From: Nematostella vectensis
Lineage: Eukaryota; Cnidaria; Anthozoa; Actiniaria; Edwardsiidae
Assembly (NCBI RefSeq): GCF_932526225.1
Contig: NC_064048.1
Coordinates: 4,100,437 to 4,164,436, forward strand
Reading direction: 5' to 3'
DNA length: 64,000 nt
In this document: piece after piece, positions 12,051 to 23,700 of the stretch
Numbering within the stretch: position 1 is the first letter of the stretch
Layout: the number at the start of each line of letters is the position of its first letter
Notes under the pieces: generated by a model
The model's database searches: none
The model's input: only the letters and a program-made list of their open reading frames with translations
Told to the model about the DNA's origin: nothing
Program-made: the position numbers and the translations under genes

Positions 12051-14123
12051 TCATTTCCAGTGTCTCTGTCTTGCCTTGTCACGTGACCATTTGTCGTAGT
12101 CTTTTTGTCGATAAGCCAACTTTGTGTCGCTTGTACAAGGCTCACGTAAACTTTTAAGATCAACCGCTGCCTCATTGCAGGGGTCTTTTCTTAAGAATTC
12201 TCCTTCGGGCATAACTATATGCCCTGCTTTAGGGGAGATGTGTTTTAGATTTTTTCCTACATTGCCATCGATGATATTTGGTCCACCCCAGCGTGTAGTT
12301 GTGTTGAAACTTGATACTTGGGTTTGGTATTTCGTGGCTTTATCTGTCTCTTTGCGTTTGCTGCTGTCAATTGATCGTTCTGTTGCAACCGCTTTCTCAT
12401 CACAAATCTTTCTATCTACGATATCCCTATTCTGTTTCGACGCTTCATCCTCATTTATTTGAAGACAAGAAAGTTTCTGGTTGGTTATATGCCTTCTGTA
12501 CTCTGATTGGTCAAATGTTTTTTTCCCGTTTTTCGAGGATATGTTGTCTTTCATTTGTTGCTCCTTATTCGTCAGTTTTTTAGTTGGCTCTGATTGGTCG
12601 TCTGTTCTTTGAAGCTTTTCATTAGTCAGATGATTTTTGTGCTCTGATTGGTCACATTCAGACTCTTGTTTCTGATTATTCAGATTTTCTGCTTGTTTTG
12701 ATTGGTTACCTAACTTTTGCTGCTTCTGATTGGACAGACTGCCTTTGTCTTCCTGCTGGTCACACGACCTCCGTGTCCTTCTATCGGTCACTAACCTTCT
12801 GTGGTCCACCTTTGGCTTTTTCTCCTCTTTATTTGAAGACTGCTGACCAGCCTGTATTCTTCTCGGGTCGTTCATCCTTGCACAGCGCGTAGAGAGACAG
12901 TCCTTTACAGCGCATGCGCGAGAAGGTGAATTGGATTGGCCGTCATTTTTGAAAGCGTCATCATGTTCCAGAGCAGGGCACCTCCATATTGTTTTCGGTT
13001 TTTCCTTCTCGATTTGACTCGGGGCCAAAATGATTCTTCGTATGTTATTATAGGCGATCGGCTTCGGTAATCTGTCAATTAAAATTGTTTTTGCCGCACT
13101 CTTTTTAATTTCTGTTTCAATAGCATTTGAAACTTTGTTCGTGTGTCTCGTCGCATCGTTTACAAATTTCTGTTCAATATTTCGTACTACTTCCTTCGTG
13201 TTTTTTACTGCATTCTTTTTAAACTTCTTTTTACTATTTCCTCCCACTTTGTATTCGCTTTTGTCAAAAGCCTTTTGCAAATTATTCTCAATCTGTTGCA
13301 CAATTTCGTCCGTGTTCTGTTGGTTTTCTGGCGCATTTATTTTGTTTGATTTAGGATTTCCCTGAAAAGAATTCCTTGGTTTTTCTGGCAAAACTACTCG
13401 ATTGTCTTTTTCCTTCACTTTCGATAGCGGTTCAGCCGGATTGACCAGTTTAACCGGATTTGGTATAACCGGTTTGACCGGTTTCTTCGGCTCTGGTATT
13501 GACTTCTTTATCGTCATACCCTCGGTCGAGACTTTCCTTTGATTGGTCAAGTTCGTGTGCTCTCGTCTGATACTGTTACTTACTTCCCTCCATTCGCAAT
13601 TCTTACATCTGCGCGGGATGCCATCATTGTGTCCACTGACCCTTTCATAATGCTGGCTCCTAGAATCTTTTGCGCTGGGAAACAACTGGAAGAAAACTGT
13701 CGAAAAATAATCCCAACAGTCAAACTCGTAGTTTGATATTAAGGGCGAGTTCGGTGGCACGTTTGGGCAATCGTCCTGTGCGCTATTTTGGATTTTACTT
13801 ATTTCTTTTGTAGAGCTTTTAGTCAGAGCGTTTTCTTGGAACTCTGCTCTTTTCTTATATTCTTCTAGCGACTCAACTTTTTCTTTGATATTTGACGAGA
13901 CGAAGCTTCGTTCTTTACTTCTAATGCCGGGTAGCATTTTTTCTGTTCTTTCCTGAAGTACTTTACTGGTTTTCAATATAAGCAAACTATGCTCCAGTCC
14001 TTTCGTTAAGTTGAACCGTTTTCTATACTCATTTAGAATGTACTCTTTTCCATAAACACTCAAAGGGCGTATTTTTCCTCGATTCGAGCTTCTTAAGCTA
14101 TCACTGTATATCAGCCTTTGCAT
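12051..14123 (-). CDS. Uncharacterised 690-residue intronless ORF, lysine- and glutamine-rich
   Basis: A single open frame of 690 codons, by far the longest non-repetitive ORF in the window. An in-frame TAG lies just upstream of the ATG, supporting the start. No signal peptide or membrane span is seen, and I recognise no enzyme domain. The N-terminus has EYRKRF and EYKKRAEF motifs, faintly like the EYxxxF motifs of centriole/microtubule proteins such as MDM1; this is weak. A Pro/Lys-rich stretch (EPKKPVKPVIPNPVK) follows. Residues about 445-550 contain roughly five 18-residue repeats around NQK...DQSE. The middle is coiled-coil-like and basic; the C-terminus ends YDKWSRDKARQRHWK. It could be a lineage-specific cytoskeletal or nuclear protein, or an old retrocopy. 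Codon-level continuity argues that it is real. Confidence 0.6.
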   Translation of the reverse strand: MQRLIYSDSLRSSNRGKIRPLSVYGKEYILNEYRKRFNLTKGLEHSLLILKTSKVLQERTEKMLPGIRSKERSFVSSNIKEKVESLEEYKKRAEFQENALTKSSTKEISKIQNSAQDDCPNVPPNSPLISNYEFDCWDYFSTVFFQLFPSAKDSRSQHYERVSGHNDGIPRRCKNCEWREVSNSIRREHTNLTNQRKVSTEGMTIKKSIPEPKKPVKPVIPNPVKLVNPAEPLSKVKEKDNRVVLPEKPRNSFQGNPKSNKINAPENQQNTDEIVQQIENNLQKAFDKSEYKVGGNSKKKFKKNAVKNTKEVVRNIEQKFVNDATRHTNKVSNAIETEIKKSAAKTILIDRLPKPIAYNNIRRIILAPSQIEKEKPKTIWRCPALEHDDAFKNDGQSNSPSRACAVKDCLSTRCARMNDPRRIQAGQQSSNKEEKKPKVDHRRLVTDRRTRRSCDQQEDKGSLSNQKQQKLGNQSKQAENLNNQKQESECDQSEHKNHLTNEKLQRTDDQSEPTKKLTNKEQQMKDNISSKNGKKTFDQSEYRRHITNQKLSCLQINEDEASKQNRDIVDRKICDEKAVATERSIDSSKRKETDKATKYQTQVSSFNTTTRWGGPNIIDGNVGKNLKHISPKAGHIVMPEGEFLRKDPCNEAAVDLKSLREPCTSDTKLAYRQKDYDKWSRDKARQRHWK

Positions 14124-15564
14124 TTTGATATTAGGCTAATTGTTCCTCCGAGGCCCATGACTGTTTTATTTCCCTTCCTCCAGGTGATGTTTCGAGCCTC
14201 TCGCGTGCGCTTGTTCAAATATTGATTTTATTCTAAATTAACAGACACGGTAAGTTTGGTAACAACAGAGTTTTCATAAGACTAAATACAGAGCTAATGA
14301 ATGGAACTAAATGAAATGATGAGGAAAAGTCTCTTATGGCATTTCTCTGTCTCTTAGCGGTATCTTCGTTTTAAAGAAACTTTTAAAAGGTAAACTAACT
14401 AAACCTTAATTTATAGTTTTAAGTAAAAAGCCAAGAAAAATCACCAAAGAAATCCTTTCTGTAATATCCAACGTAACAAAAAGTACCACACTACATGGTG
14501 TATTGTGTTCATTGTGCACTATTGAGAATACAACCAGATGGTTTGTTGGTTTGGAATGATCCGGATCCGGGGAATGGTATTACTTGCCTAAGAGTCCGAA
14601 AGATAGAAAATTATAATGCTTGGGAAATGGGGGTAACCGTAATAAATGTAAATCAGGCATGCTATCCTATAAGGTTAGAAAGAAAATAGGTGCAAAAAAT
14701 GCTAAAGTACTTACTTATTTACTTTGATACTTCCACGTAGTCTTGCATGATATTAGTTCGCTTTACGCGGAGATGAGGAAAAAGAAAAGCGCGTGTTTGA
14801 CTGTTAAATGTTCTGGTCGCAGCTGCCCAACTGTTCAGTTGATAAGTATAAGTTTATTTGACGAATGACTTAATTCACACCTGAGCTGAGCAGATCTCTC
14901 TTACATCAACACAAACGTAAACACTGAGAAATTACAAAAAAGACAAATATTAGCTCCCATGTTCCAAGATAAATTTTTTTACTTTCTTTCAGCTATAATT
15001 AAAAGCAGATGTCAACATAGACATCGATGAAGATAAGACACTACGTTTATCAGGACCTAAGTATGGGGGTCTGGAGGGGAGTGTGTCGTCAAAAAGATTG
15101 AAAAACTGGAGGGAAAGAATTGGATACAATTGAGCTAAAAGCTATCAAGGGGAGTGGTATAACAAATAATAAAACCCCGGGAAATAGCTCGTTGCTCATC
15201 TGCTAATTATCAGCTTCAGGCAAAGCATTATAACAATACTGTATGAAAATTGAGAAACACTGATGGCGTTCCAAAGACTCCTATAACTTGTAATTCGTAA
15301 AATCTCACTCAACGACCTCTAGTTGTGAATACTGGCGCGCGAGTGTGAGCTTAAGGTGGGGGGGGGGGGGGGGGGGTATCCATTTGATATATAGTGCGCG
15401 CAAGAACGTGGCTTTCCCCCTCCCCCCTTCCAGCCAATACTTGTAATGCTAAAGCTCACAATCCCCCCCCCCCCCCCTACCAAAATAATCTAGCTACGGC
15501 CATGGTGCAGCAGTAATGAAGTCTTAGACAGCTGAAAAAATGTTTGAAAGTCTATGTTCGTCTG

Positions 15565-15650
15565 TCTACATAGATAAAATGTCAAATTGACGTAGTTAAT
15601 GAAGTATTTCATTAACTACTTGTGCATTTGACATTTTGTCTACTCGGTTA
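15565..15650. repeat. Hairpin-forming inverted repeat
   Basis: The two arms meet around AGTTAATGAAGTATTTCATT, with outer arms GATAAAATGTCAAATT and its inverted match ATTTGACATTTTGTC. Arms are about 40 bp with few mismatches. Confidence 0.75.
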
Positions 15651-16296
15651 GCCAAAATGTCATCTTGTATTGTTTCAAACCTGCTTTTTGTCAGTTTGTG
15701 TTATACGTTTTTCTTTTTTTTATGAGTAGAGCATTACGCCCTTGCTATTAGGGAGAGTAAAAATTGTAAATACTGAAATAAAAGAGCTTTTTTCTTTGTA
15801 GGGACAAACTTTTAATAACAATTGGTGGGCAGTAACAAATTGCAAAACGCCCTAACGCAAAAAAGAGCAGAATTGTCTCAAAAGTCTTACAGAACCATAT
15901 ATCTAAGGGCTACACAAACGGGCTGCACAAACGGAAGTGATGGTGATGGTGAGTTTCTTCACACAGTAAGCCTTCAATTTTACAATAAAAATTAAATACA
16001 AACATTTCATGTAATCATAACGCGTGCGCTTATAGACGGTTTTTACAAAATACATCGTTACTGGATACCTTGACAAATATATATATTTTTGCTTCATAGT
16101 GCATTTGCAAACATTTGAAGTCGTTGGTAATTTATATTTATTTTATCACATCATAGTGTACATTTGCAAACGTTAAGTGAACATCAAGTCGTGGTATTTT
16201 TATGACTTTCGTGTTTTGCAATTAAGAATTATTCACTGCCTAGCCTATTTACATATCGATTCTTAAATATTATACTTCCCCTACTATCAAGCGCGA

Positions 16297-16425
16297 CATT
16301 AGGATTGACTCAAAGGCTGGTGCGCAGTCATAGGTTTTTTCATCAATAAGAAATTACCCCATTTTTTAGATGCCTGTGGCCTGGGGTGAGGGTGGGGTGC
16401 ACCGTGAATGCATCTATATCTTCAC
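16297..16425. mobile_element. Dispersed repeat, family 4 (CATAGGT..ATATGGA type)
   Basis: Shares AGGATTGACT, a GCGCAGTCATAGGT core and a G-rich right end with copies near 28206-28415 and 47328-47460. Non-coding; ends not resolved. Confidence 0.5.
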
Positions 16426-17699
16426 GGTGCGGAGCCCTTCCCCCACAAAATAACGAGCATCCCTCATACAAACAGCATACCTTTCTCAGGTTAAAAAAAT
16501 ATCGAGCTCAAAGCTGACAAAATAAAGTTTTCTCTGAGCCTGAGCAAAAGTGACCCCAATCAGACGAATTTTGTTTATATGGTGTCTTTGTTCAGCATCT
16601 TTGTTGAAAAGTCGCAAGGTCTCATGGATACCACTTCTAAATTGGAATCCATGTTTACGTAATCCGGGATATTCTACATCCGGGATGTTTTGTATCTCCA
16701 AAGGCTGTTTCTCTTATCCCAGTTGGCTGGAAGCGAGGCTCCGCTGCAGCATCTCGAAGTGCATGACGGGAAGCACGAGTTGGGGCATGTCGGTTCCATG
16801 CAGGTCCCTCTAGGGTGGTCTGGAAGAGGGTGGTGAAGACCAGGAGAACTGGGTCGACCTGATTTGGAAACCGGTCAAACAAGACTTAGTCCCGTGCAAG
16901 ATTCCCTACATTGGCGGGCAGTGCTGGCAGCGCTATGCTCGGTTGACCACAAGGTTGACAAAATGTCGAGGAACTGAGTGACAATCTAATTAGCTATTCT
17001 TACGCTGCGCGGGGGATTGGTTCGAGTTGATAAGCAAACAGCATGCTGGGACGATTTTAGGAGACGCAATTCAACATGGCGTCGTAGACATGTTGATGTG
17101 ATACTAAATGAGAGCTAGAAAATGGTAGATTTGGGCAATTCTGCTCTCTCTGTCATGGTACTCTGCATGTCTGGATCAGTGTGTATTGTAGGCTTTTTAT
17201 TGTCTACAAACAGTTGAACTTTAAGCTGTCAATGTCTTGCTATAAAAATCTGCAATATTTTTATTGAAAACTATGTTTATTTACTGTTTGTGGTCATTTT
17301 ATTTTGAATTTAAGTCTCCCACATATACCAAAGGCTCAAGTCAATATTAGAATTTGACTGAAATTCATTGTGAGCGGGCCGGAGAGCTATTGCGAATCTC
17401 TTAACATGACACTGACCCTTTAAAGACGAAAATTTGGCAGAGTCGAAAACCAGTTCTTGGTGCCTCGTAATAAGTTATAAGATATTCCTCCCAACATGCT
17501 CTTCGCTTGTCAATCGACCCAATACCCCATCCAACGTAAGAATGGCGATGGTGACATGTATGTTTAAATAACGCCAAGATTGTTGGGCTAGCAAAGCTGG
17601 CTGATTCGGCCAGCACTGTTGCTCTGCGAGCGCGGAATAAGGAATATAAAACTAAATTTGAAATAGATTTTTTGCTTCAAATTAGCACTCAATGAGAGC

Positions 17700-17705
17700 T
17701 TTAAT
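17700..17705 (-). terminator. Putative polyadenylation signal (ATTAAA) of the poly-CRD gene
   Basis: ATTAAA on the minus strand, 66 nt beyond the stop codon of the poly-CRD gene. Confidence 0.45.
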
Positions 17706-17770
17706 AAACGCCCTCTTATGAGCCACAAAAATACAAATCAACGGCAGTTTCTAAAAAAAAGGCCAACTTG

Positions 17771-20700
17771 TTACAAACCTGCACAGCATGCAGGAGTACA
17801 CGAGGGAGCACACATACTAGGGCAGCCCACGGAACAGGTCAGCGGTACACTAAATCCGGGAGATCCCACGTGTTGCGGGACGGCTGGTGGAGGTGCGGGA
17901 TGCTGCGGGACGGCGGGAGGGACGTGGACAGCAATGGGGGCCTGGGTACGAGATGCAGCAACTACTTGACCTGAAAGAAAAAAATAGATTTTTTCTTTTT
18001 CAATTTATTCCCGTGAAGACTCACAGTATCATCAAACATGAAAAATAAATATTTGTGCATACAAAGGCGTACGCAGCCTATTTGCCTGCAGTCACCGAGC
18101 TGCAAAAAAAATTGACGATCTCATTTACATAACAAGGGAAAAAAACAATCATTTTTATGTACGTAATTTTAGTTTCTATATAGATGATGAGGAGAAAAAC
18201 CATATTTCTTTAATCATGATAGCCCTCAGATGATTTCCAAATATATTGTTATATCGTTCAGTGCCATGCGACGACTGAAGTCCTATCTCAGATAGAGGAT
18301 GACAGAGGATCATGTAAGATTCTCAAAATTTCAAACCCAAAAGCGGGAGCTATGAGATCTTCGCGGGGATAAGGGGCCACGCCCTCATTCAGCATCTGAA
18401 TGCTTTGACTGCAACCTGTTAAAAGTTGCGTACGCCCCTGCGTACGCCTCTTGCATGTACTGTGTCCACAAAGGTCAACAAAGGCTCATTACGTATGCTT
18501 GAGCAAAAAACGGGTAATTCGGTGCATACTATACTACTACTGCAACTTGTTAAAACTTGCGTACGCCCCTGGCCTGTACTAGATCAGAACCTCTCCTAAC
18601 TAAGCAGGCCTCTTTACAGGAATCCTACAAACATCGCCTTACACTTCCCTGGCCCTACATACCTCCGCAACAGATTGGCGAGCAAACAGGTGCGCATGCG
18701 CTAGAGCATGTACCCGGGCAGGTAGACTGCTGACCCAACGGGCTCAAACCGGGAGAACCGACATGTCGAGGCTCGGTTGGGTTACCGAAAAGCATCGTGG
18801 GTAAGAAGAACGGTGGAGGGGGTGGTGCGAAGAACATTGGCTGTGCGGGGGTCTCTTCACAGCACTGAGGGGTGCACGCTGGTGCGCATGACGAAGGACA
18901 AGCCGCTGGGCAGACACCTACAGGAATAAGTAGCAAATTGAGGAAATGGGAATAAATGCGCTCGGTGAGTACGTACGTACAAGACCGTGATCAGAGCATA
19001 CGTTAAAAAGATTTTGTAAATAAAAATATTTCTCTATAACTAAGATCTTCTTATTTTTTAATGTCGATTGGGTGTACGATTATTTGCTCTATTATAACAG
19101 GAAAACCCCATTATCAAAGACAAAATGCAATACCCAAATACTTTTAATAATTTTATAATAGCCGCTAAATTGTCGGGATTTTCTCCCATCAATTTCAACA
19201 AACAATCTTATTTGAAAACGATTTTTCCAATTCCTTTTTTAAATATTATATACGTTATTTTCGTTGGATATTTTTTTTGCCTTTTTATCGCGCTAGGACT
19301 GTGTAAAATTTTTACACCAACTTGGAGGAATTCGTGGCTTTTTGCCCTTCGCCACCCAGACGTAGATTATCACAAGTTTTCCGCTCGCTCGTCTCATGCA
19401 CTTTTGGATTATTTAGAAAAACCGACAGGATATAGATTGATATGGTACTCAATAAAGAGGACAAAGATGTGTTGGGTTGATTCGGACACACTAAGCTCTT
19501 TGTCTTTTTGTTGTTGTTTGTTTGTTTATTTGTTTTTGTTTTGTTTTTTGTTTTTATAAACAAATTGTCGCAATACCTTGTGCTGCCTGTGTAGCAGAGG
19601 GAGCTTGGGATACGTAGGAGCTCCCTGTGGGTTGCTGATAGTCGTCTGTGGGAAATGGATCAGTAGTGGCGCCAAATGGGTTCGCGGTGGGGTCTGGGTC
19701 CTCATTACCACAGGGATCCTGATCAGGACCTCCGCATGAGTCCGTTTGAGGCTGAGGCTGGAATTGCGATGGCGCTCGGGTGGCCGCGGCGAATGACGGG
19801 AAGCGTACGGGTTGTGGTCCCGCCACAGGTCTGACATAGTAATCGCTTTTTGTCTTCTGTGGGGTGGGTGATGCTTTGTCGCTGCTTGGTACACGTGGCT
19901 TCGGTAATATAACGAAAAAAGCGCGAAGAAAATTAATAAAGAGTAAAACAACAACAACGAAAATTCTCTAAATTAAATTTCACAAGAACAAAAGGAGGCG
20001 CATTCATATTCCGGTGATTTTGAAAGTTAGGACAGAATGGTAGCATTTATTTTACAGTTTTCCTAAAGGAATAATTCTGATGTAAAACATTTATTTATAG
20101 CACCTGTACAATGCCAAACGCTTAGCGTGTCGGCGACAGCCTTTCGTTAATCGACTGTACTAACAGTAATGAAAGAACAAAGAACAAAAACGGGTCCGCT
20201 GAGGATCGAACATATTAGACTTTCGGATGAAAATGCGAAAAAGTAGACCATACACCCAGACATCCGCTTAATCAAAGTATGGCAGCCAAAGTTTTACGGC
20301 TAGGCTGGAAATTTCGGCCACAACACCGCTATTTAAGGAACTGTGTAACACACAGTCACCAAGGCAACTGTGCATTAATAGGGAGGCAATAATCAGGTTC
20401 CTAGCCCTTAAGACCTAAGTCTTATAGGGTTACGCCACACACAGCTCGCTGTGACGTAGTGTGAAAAATACCGAGGGTTATCTAGGCGCCGTTGGTCTCT
20501 TGGGAGCTCAAAGCATAGCAGTGATTTTAGCCAAGCACGTTCATATGGCTTCTATTGTGCGTTTGATATGAAACGCTCTTCATGTATCGAATGTCTGCTT
20601 CATTTCAATTTTTTACCTTATTGATAGAAACAAAACAAATCATACTGGGAAGAGTGATTCAATCTTTGACAATTAATCAGTTCTGTTTTTACAAATTATT

Positions 20701-23700
20701 CCACCGTCACCTGAGGGACGGATTTAAAGTGAAAGTGAAGGGGGGGGGGGGGGGGGGGGTAAGGAACAAAAAAATTCATACGCGATGAAAAGCATGGAAA
20801 AAAGGCATGCAACGATTATGCACGTCTTTGAGACAAGACATGAAAATCTTGCACGACTGAAACCCCCCCACCCAATCCCTCCCCACCCACTCCCCCCTCC
20901 CCTTTTCTAATGGTCCGTCCTGAAAGCCGCATTGTCACCAGTTTACTTCCGGTCGATTACGTAACAATCTCCGATGATTTTGAAAAATATTTCAAAAAAT
21001 TGAAAGCAGTGTGTCTATTGGAAGTTTCTTTGAGGATGTGATTGATAATTTAGAGCGGACGGCCTGTTAAATATCTCGGATTTTAATAGATTCTTTTGTT
21101 TTTTAACGGTTGAGGTTTCCGTCGGACCTCCGGAAGTAAACTGGTGACAATGCGCCTTTAATACCGTATGGAAAAGTATAAATGGCGGCCCAAACAGATG
21201 CTTCAAATTCCCCTACTCCCATCCCGGCACATCCAGGGCTATAAACGTTGTGAAAGATAACCTCGTGTATATCTTTTTACCTTCTTTCTGTAGTAGGTGG
21301 GTTTAAGTTTCTTGACTGGCTTCGGGTCATCATCAAAGTGCTTGTGTGTAGGCAAACAGCAAACAAACTTGCATTTGCTGTGGCATAACTTCTGGCATTT
21401 ACGCAAACACAGGGTTCCCGGTCTTATCTGTTTTGCCGCCTTTAACTTGGAGATTTTAGGCTTGTCAGCTTGTTTTTGTGTGGGAGGCGAGGGTCGGGTT
21501 GTTGGCTCTGGCTTCTCTGTGGGGGCTGGGTTCGCGGACAATGCTGGACGTATATTTAACTGTAGAGCCTGGGAACGACAGCATTCTTCGGAGAAAACAC
21601 GAAAAGACAAGAAGTTTGCATGATAGCTATATAAGATGTTACTCTCTCCGTATGAATCATACAATACAACAATTCTAGGCGTTTGTTATGCTTGTAGAAA
21701 GTAGAAGTCAAGAAAAATTTATAAGCGCTATCATAATTCTAGAAAATATAATGCAAAACAAGGAAATGGGATTTGTTTGGAACTCATATTGATGGAACCT
21801 TAAGAACAAAAGAAAAGGTACTTTGATGGTATCTTATTTATTGTCACATTAAGGACGAATTTGCAGTCTGAATTGATCTGGGTCAAGAATTTTACTACTA
21901 TATAGGGTGCCCAAGTGGTTATGTATATACCCCTCTGTCCTGGCAATTAATAAGGAAGATAGAAACGCGCAATCATTAGTGTCACGTCGTTAAAGTGTCA
22001 CGTGGATAACAAGTGACGGGAAAAGTGAATGTTAATGCCCCTCCTTTTAGGAAGTGAAAGACCTTGAAGAAGGCTTATCACGCCGCCATTTTATGCTCCC
22101 ACTCAATGCCGAGTGACTCAAAGCATCCATTTCCATCGGCTAATTCAAGCAAGTAACCAAGATATTTTCGATCAATATCGTGCATTCGTAGATTATTATT
22201 TTAAAGTTTCCTTGCAAATAAACCACTGTATTTTCAATTATAAACAATAACAAAGGAGTTGGTGATTGACATAAATGCTAAACATAGTTGTACCTATTGA
22301 GCATGTCAACTAGACCACACCGCTTACCGGGCGTATTTGCGGGCGCACACTCGGGAGCACAGCCGGCAGGGTTGCTGTATTGACCATACGGGTCATATGG
22401 CGAGGGGGCCTGGTAACCGGGATATGCCGGAGGTGGTTGATAGGCCGGAGAGGCCTGGGGCGAGCCGCTATTTGCTGCGCAACACCCGGCATCACAGCTG
22501 AAGACAAAAAGGAGACTTTTAAAAAAGATGATATTTTACCCGACAGTCGAGAAAGGTCCTAATCTTAATAGACTAAATGCCCGACAGTTTTAATTTATTC
22601 AAAATAACCCAGTAAAATGTATCAGCTGACATACCAAGGATAGCACGTGAATAGCACGTGATGTATGGTACTATTATCAGCTGACATACCTAAGATAGCA
22701 CGTGAATAGCACGTGATGTCTGGTACTAGTATCAGCTGACATACCTAGGATAGCACGTGAATAGCACGTGATGTATGGTACTAGTATCAGCTGACATACC
22801 TAGGATAGCGCGTGAATAGAACGTGGTGTATTGTACTAGTATCAGCTGACATACCTAGGATAGCACGTGAATAGCACGTGATGTATGGTACTAGTATCAG
22901 CTGACATACCTAGCATAGCACGTGAATAGCACGTGATGTATGGTACTATATCAGCTGACATACCTAGGATAGCACGTGGATAGCACGTGATGTATGGTAC
23001 TAGTATCAGCTGACATACCTGGGATAGCACGTGTATAGCACGTGGTGTATTGTACTAGTATCAGCTGACATACCTGGGATAGCACGTGGGGTTACAGCTT
23101 GGTGGGCATGCCTGTGGGAGTGGGGGTGGGGCGGTCATTGAAGCCTGGTACTGCATAAGCTCAGGGAACTGCCCCGGGGTGTAGTTAGGCGCGTTAGGAA
23201 GACAACAGCTGCGCTTACACGAAGGAAGACAGAATTTCTTGCAGCCTGGATGGCACTTCCATGCTTGTCCTGTACAATTAAACATGTCAATATTATTATA
23301 ATACCATGACCACCATTACTATCGAAATTCCCTCGGAAACAATAGATGGTTCTAAATTTCCTTCAAGCATAAATGATGAGAAAGATTTAGTTTCTAAATT
23401 TAATTCCCTCATGCATCAATGATGAGGGAAAATTAGAAAAAGACAAAAAAGTATTTTGTCTTCTAAGTTTCTCTCTACATCAATGCTTGAGAGAAATTTA
23501 GAACCAAGATGCTTCGTCTTCTAGTTATTCCACCAGGGAAAAAAAATAGAAGGCAGCTTCCTGATAAATTGACCCTCGGATAGAGTACTTGATCTCGTGA
23601 TATCTATACAACGTTAGAATGGATCCATGTGGGATGATTTTGATTTTATGACTTCAAAGAACAAAACTGTAGAGCAGATTGTTTGTGCGATGTGGGATGA

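Larger units (their letters stand above)
14124..17770. other. Intergenic interval, no supported gene
   Basis: It contains poly(G) (about 15357-15377) and poly(C) (about 15463-15477) tracts, a hairpin at 15565-15650 and a dispersed repeat near 16297-16425. Short ORFs (such as 14495-14689 and 16486-16701) have no domain, splice context or repeat support and I do not call them. Confidence 0.6.

Noticed and set aside
14495-14689. 64-codon plus-strand ORF
   Set aside because: No homology signal, splice sites or neighbouring exons to support it.
15357-15477. Poly(G)/poly(C) pair as a possible transposon with inverted ends
   Set aside because: Flanking sequences beyond the homopolymers do not form convincing inverted repeats.
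16486-16882. Two overlapping minus-strand ORFs near 16.5-16.9 kb
   Set aside because: No recognisable reverse transcriptase, transposase or other domain; likely chance frames in a repeat-rich stretch.
21239-21280. Extension of poly-CRD exon 5 to a stop at 21239
   Set aside because: Possible as an alternative end, but splicing at the GTAAAA donor in phase 0 joins cleanly to exon 6, and later exons restore complete CRDs.
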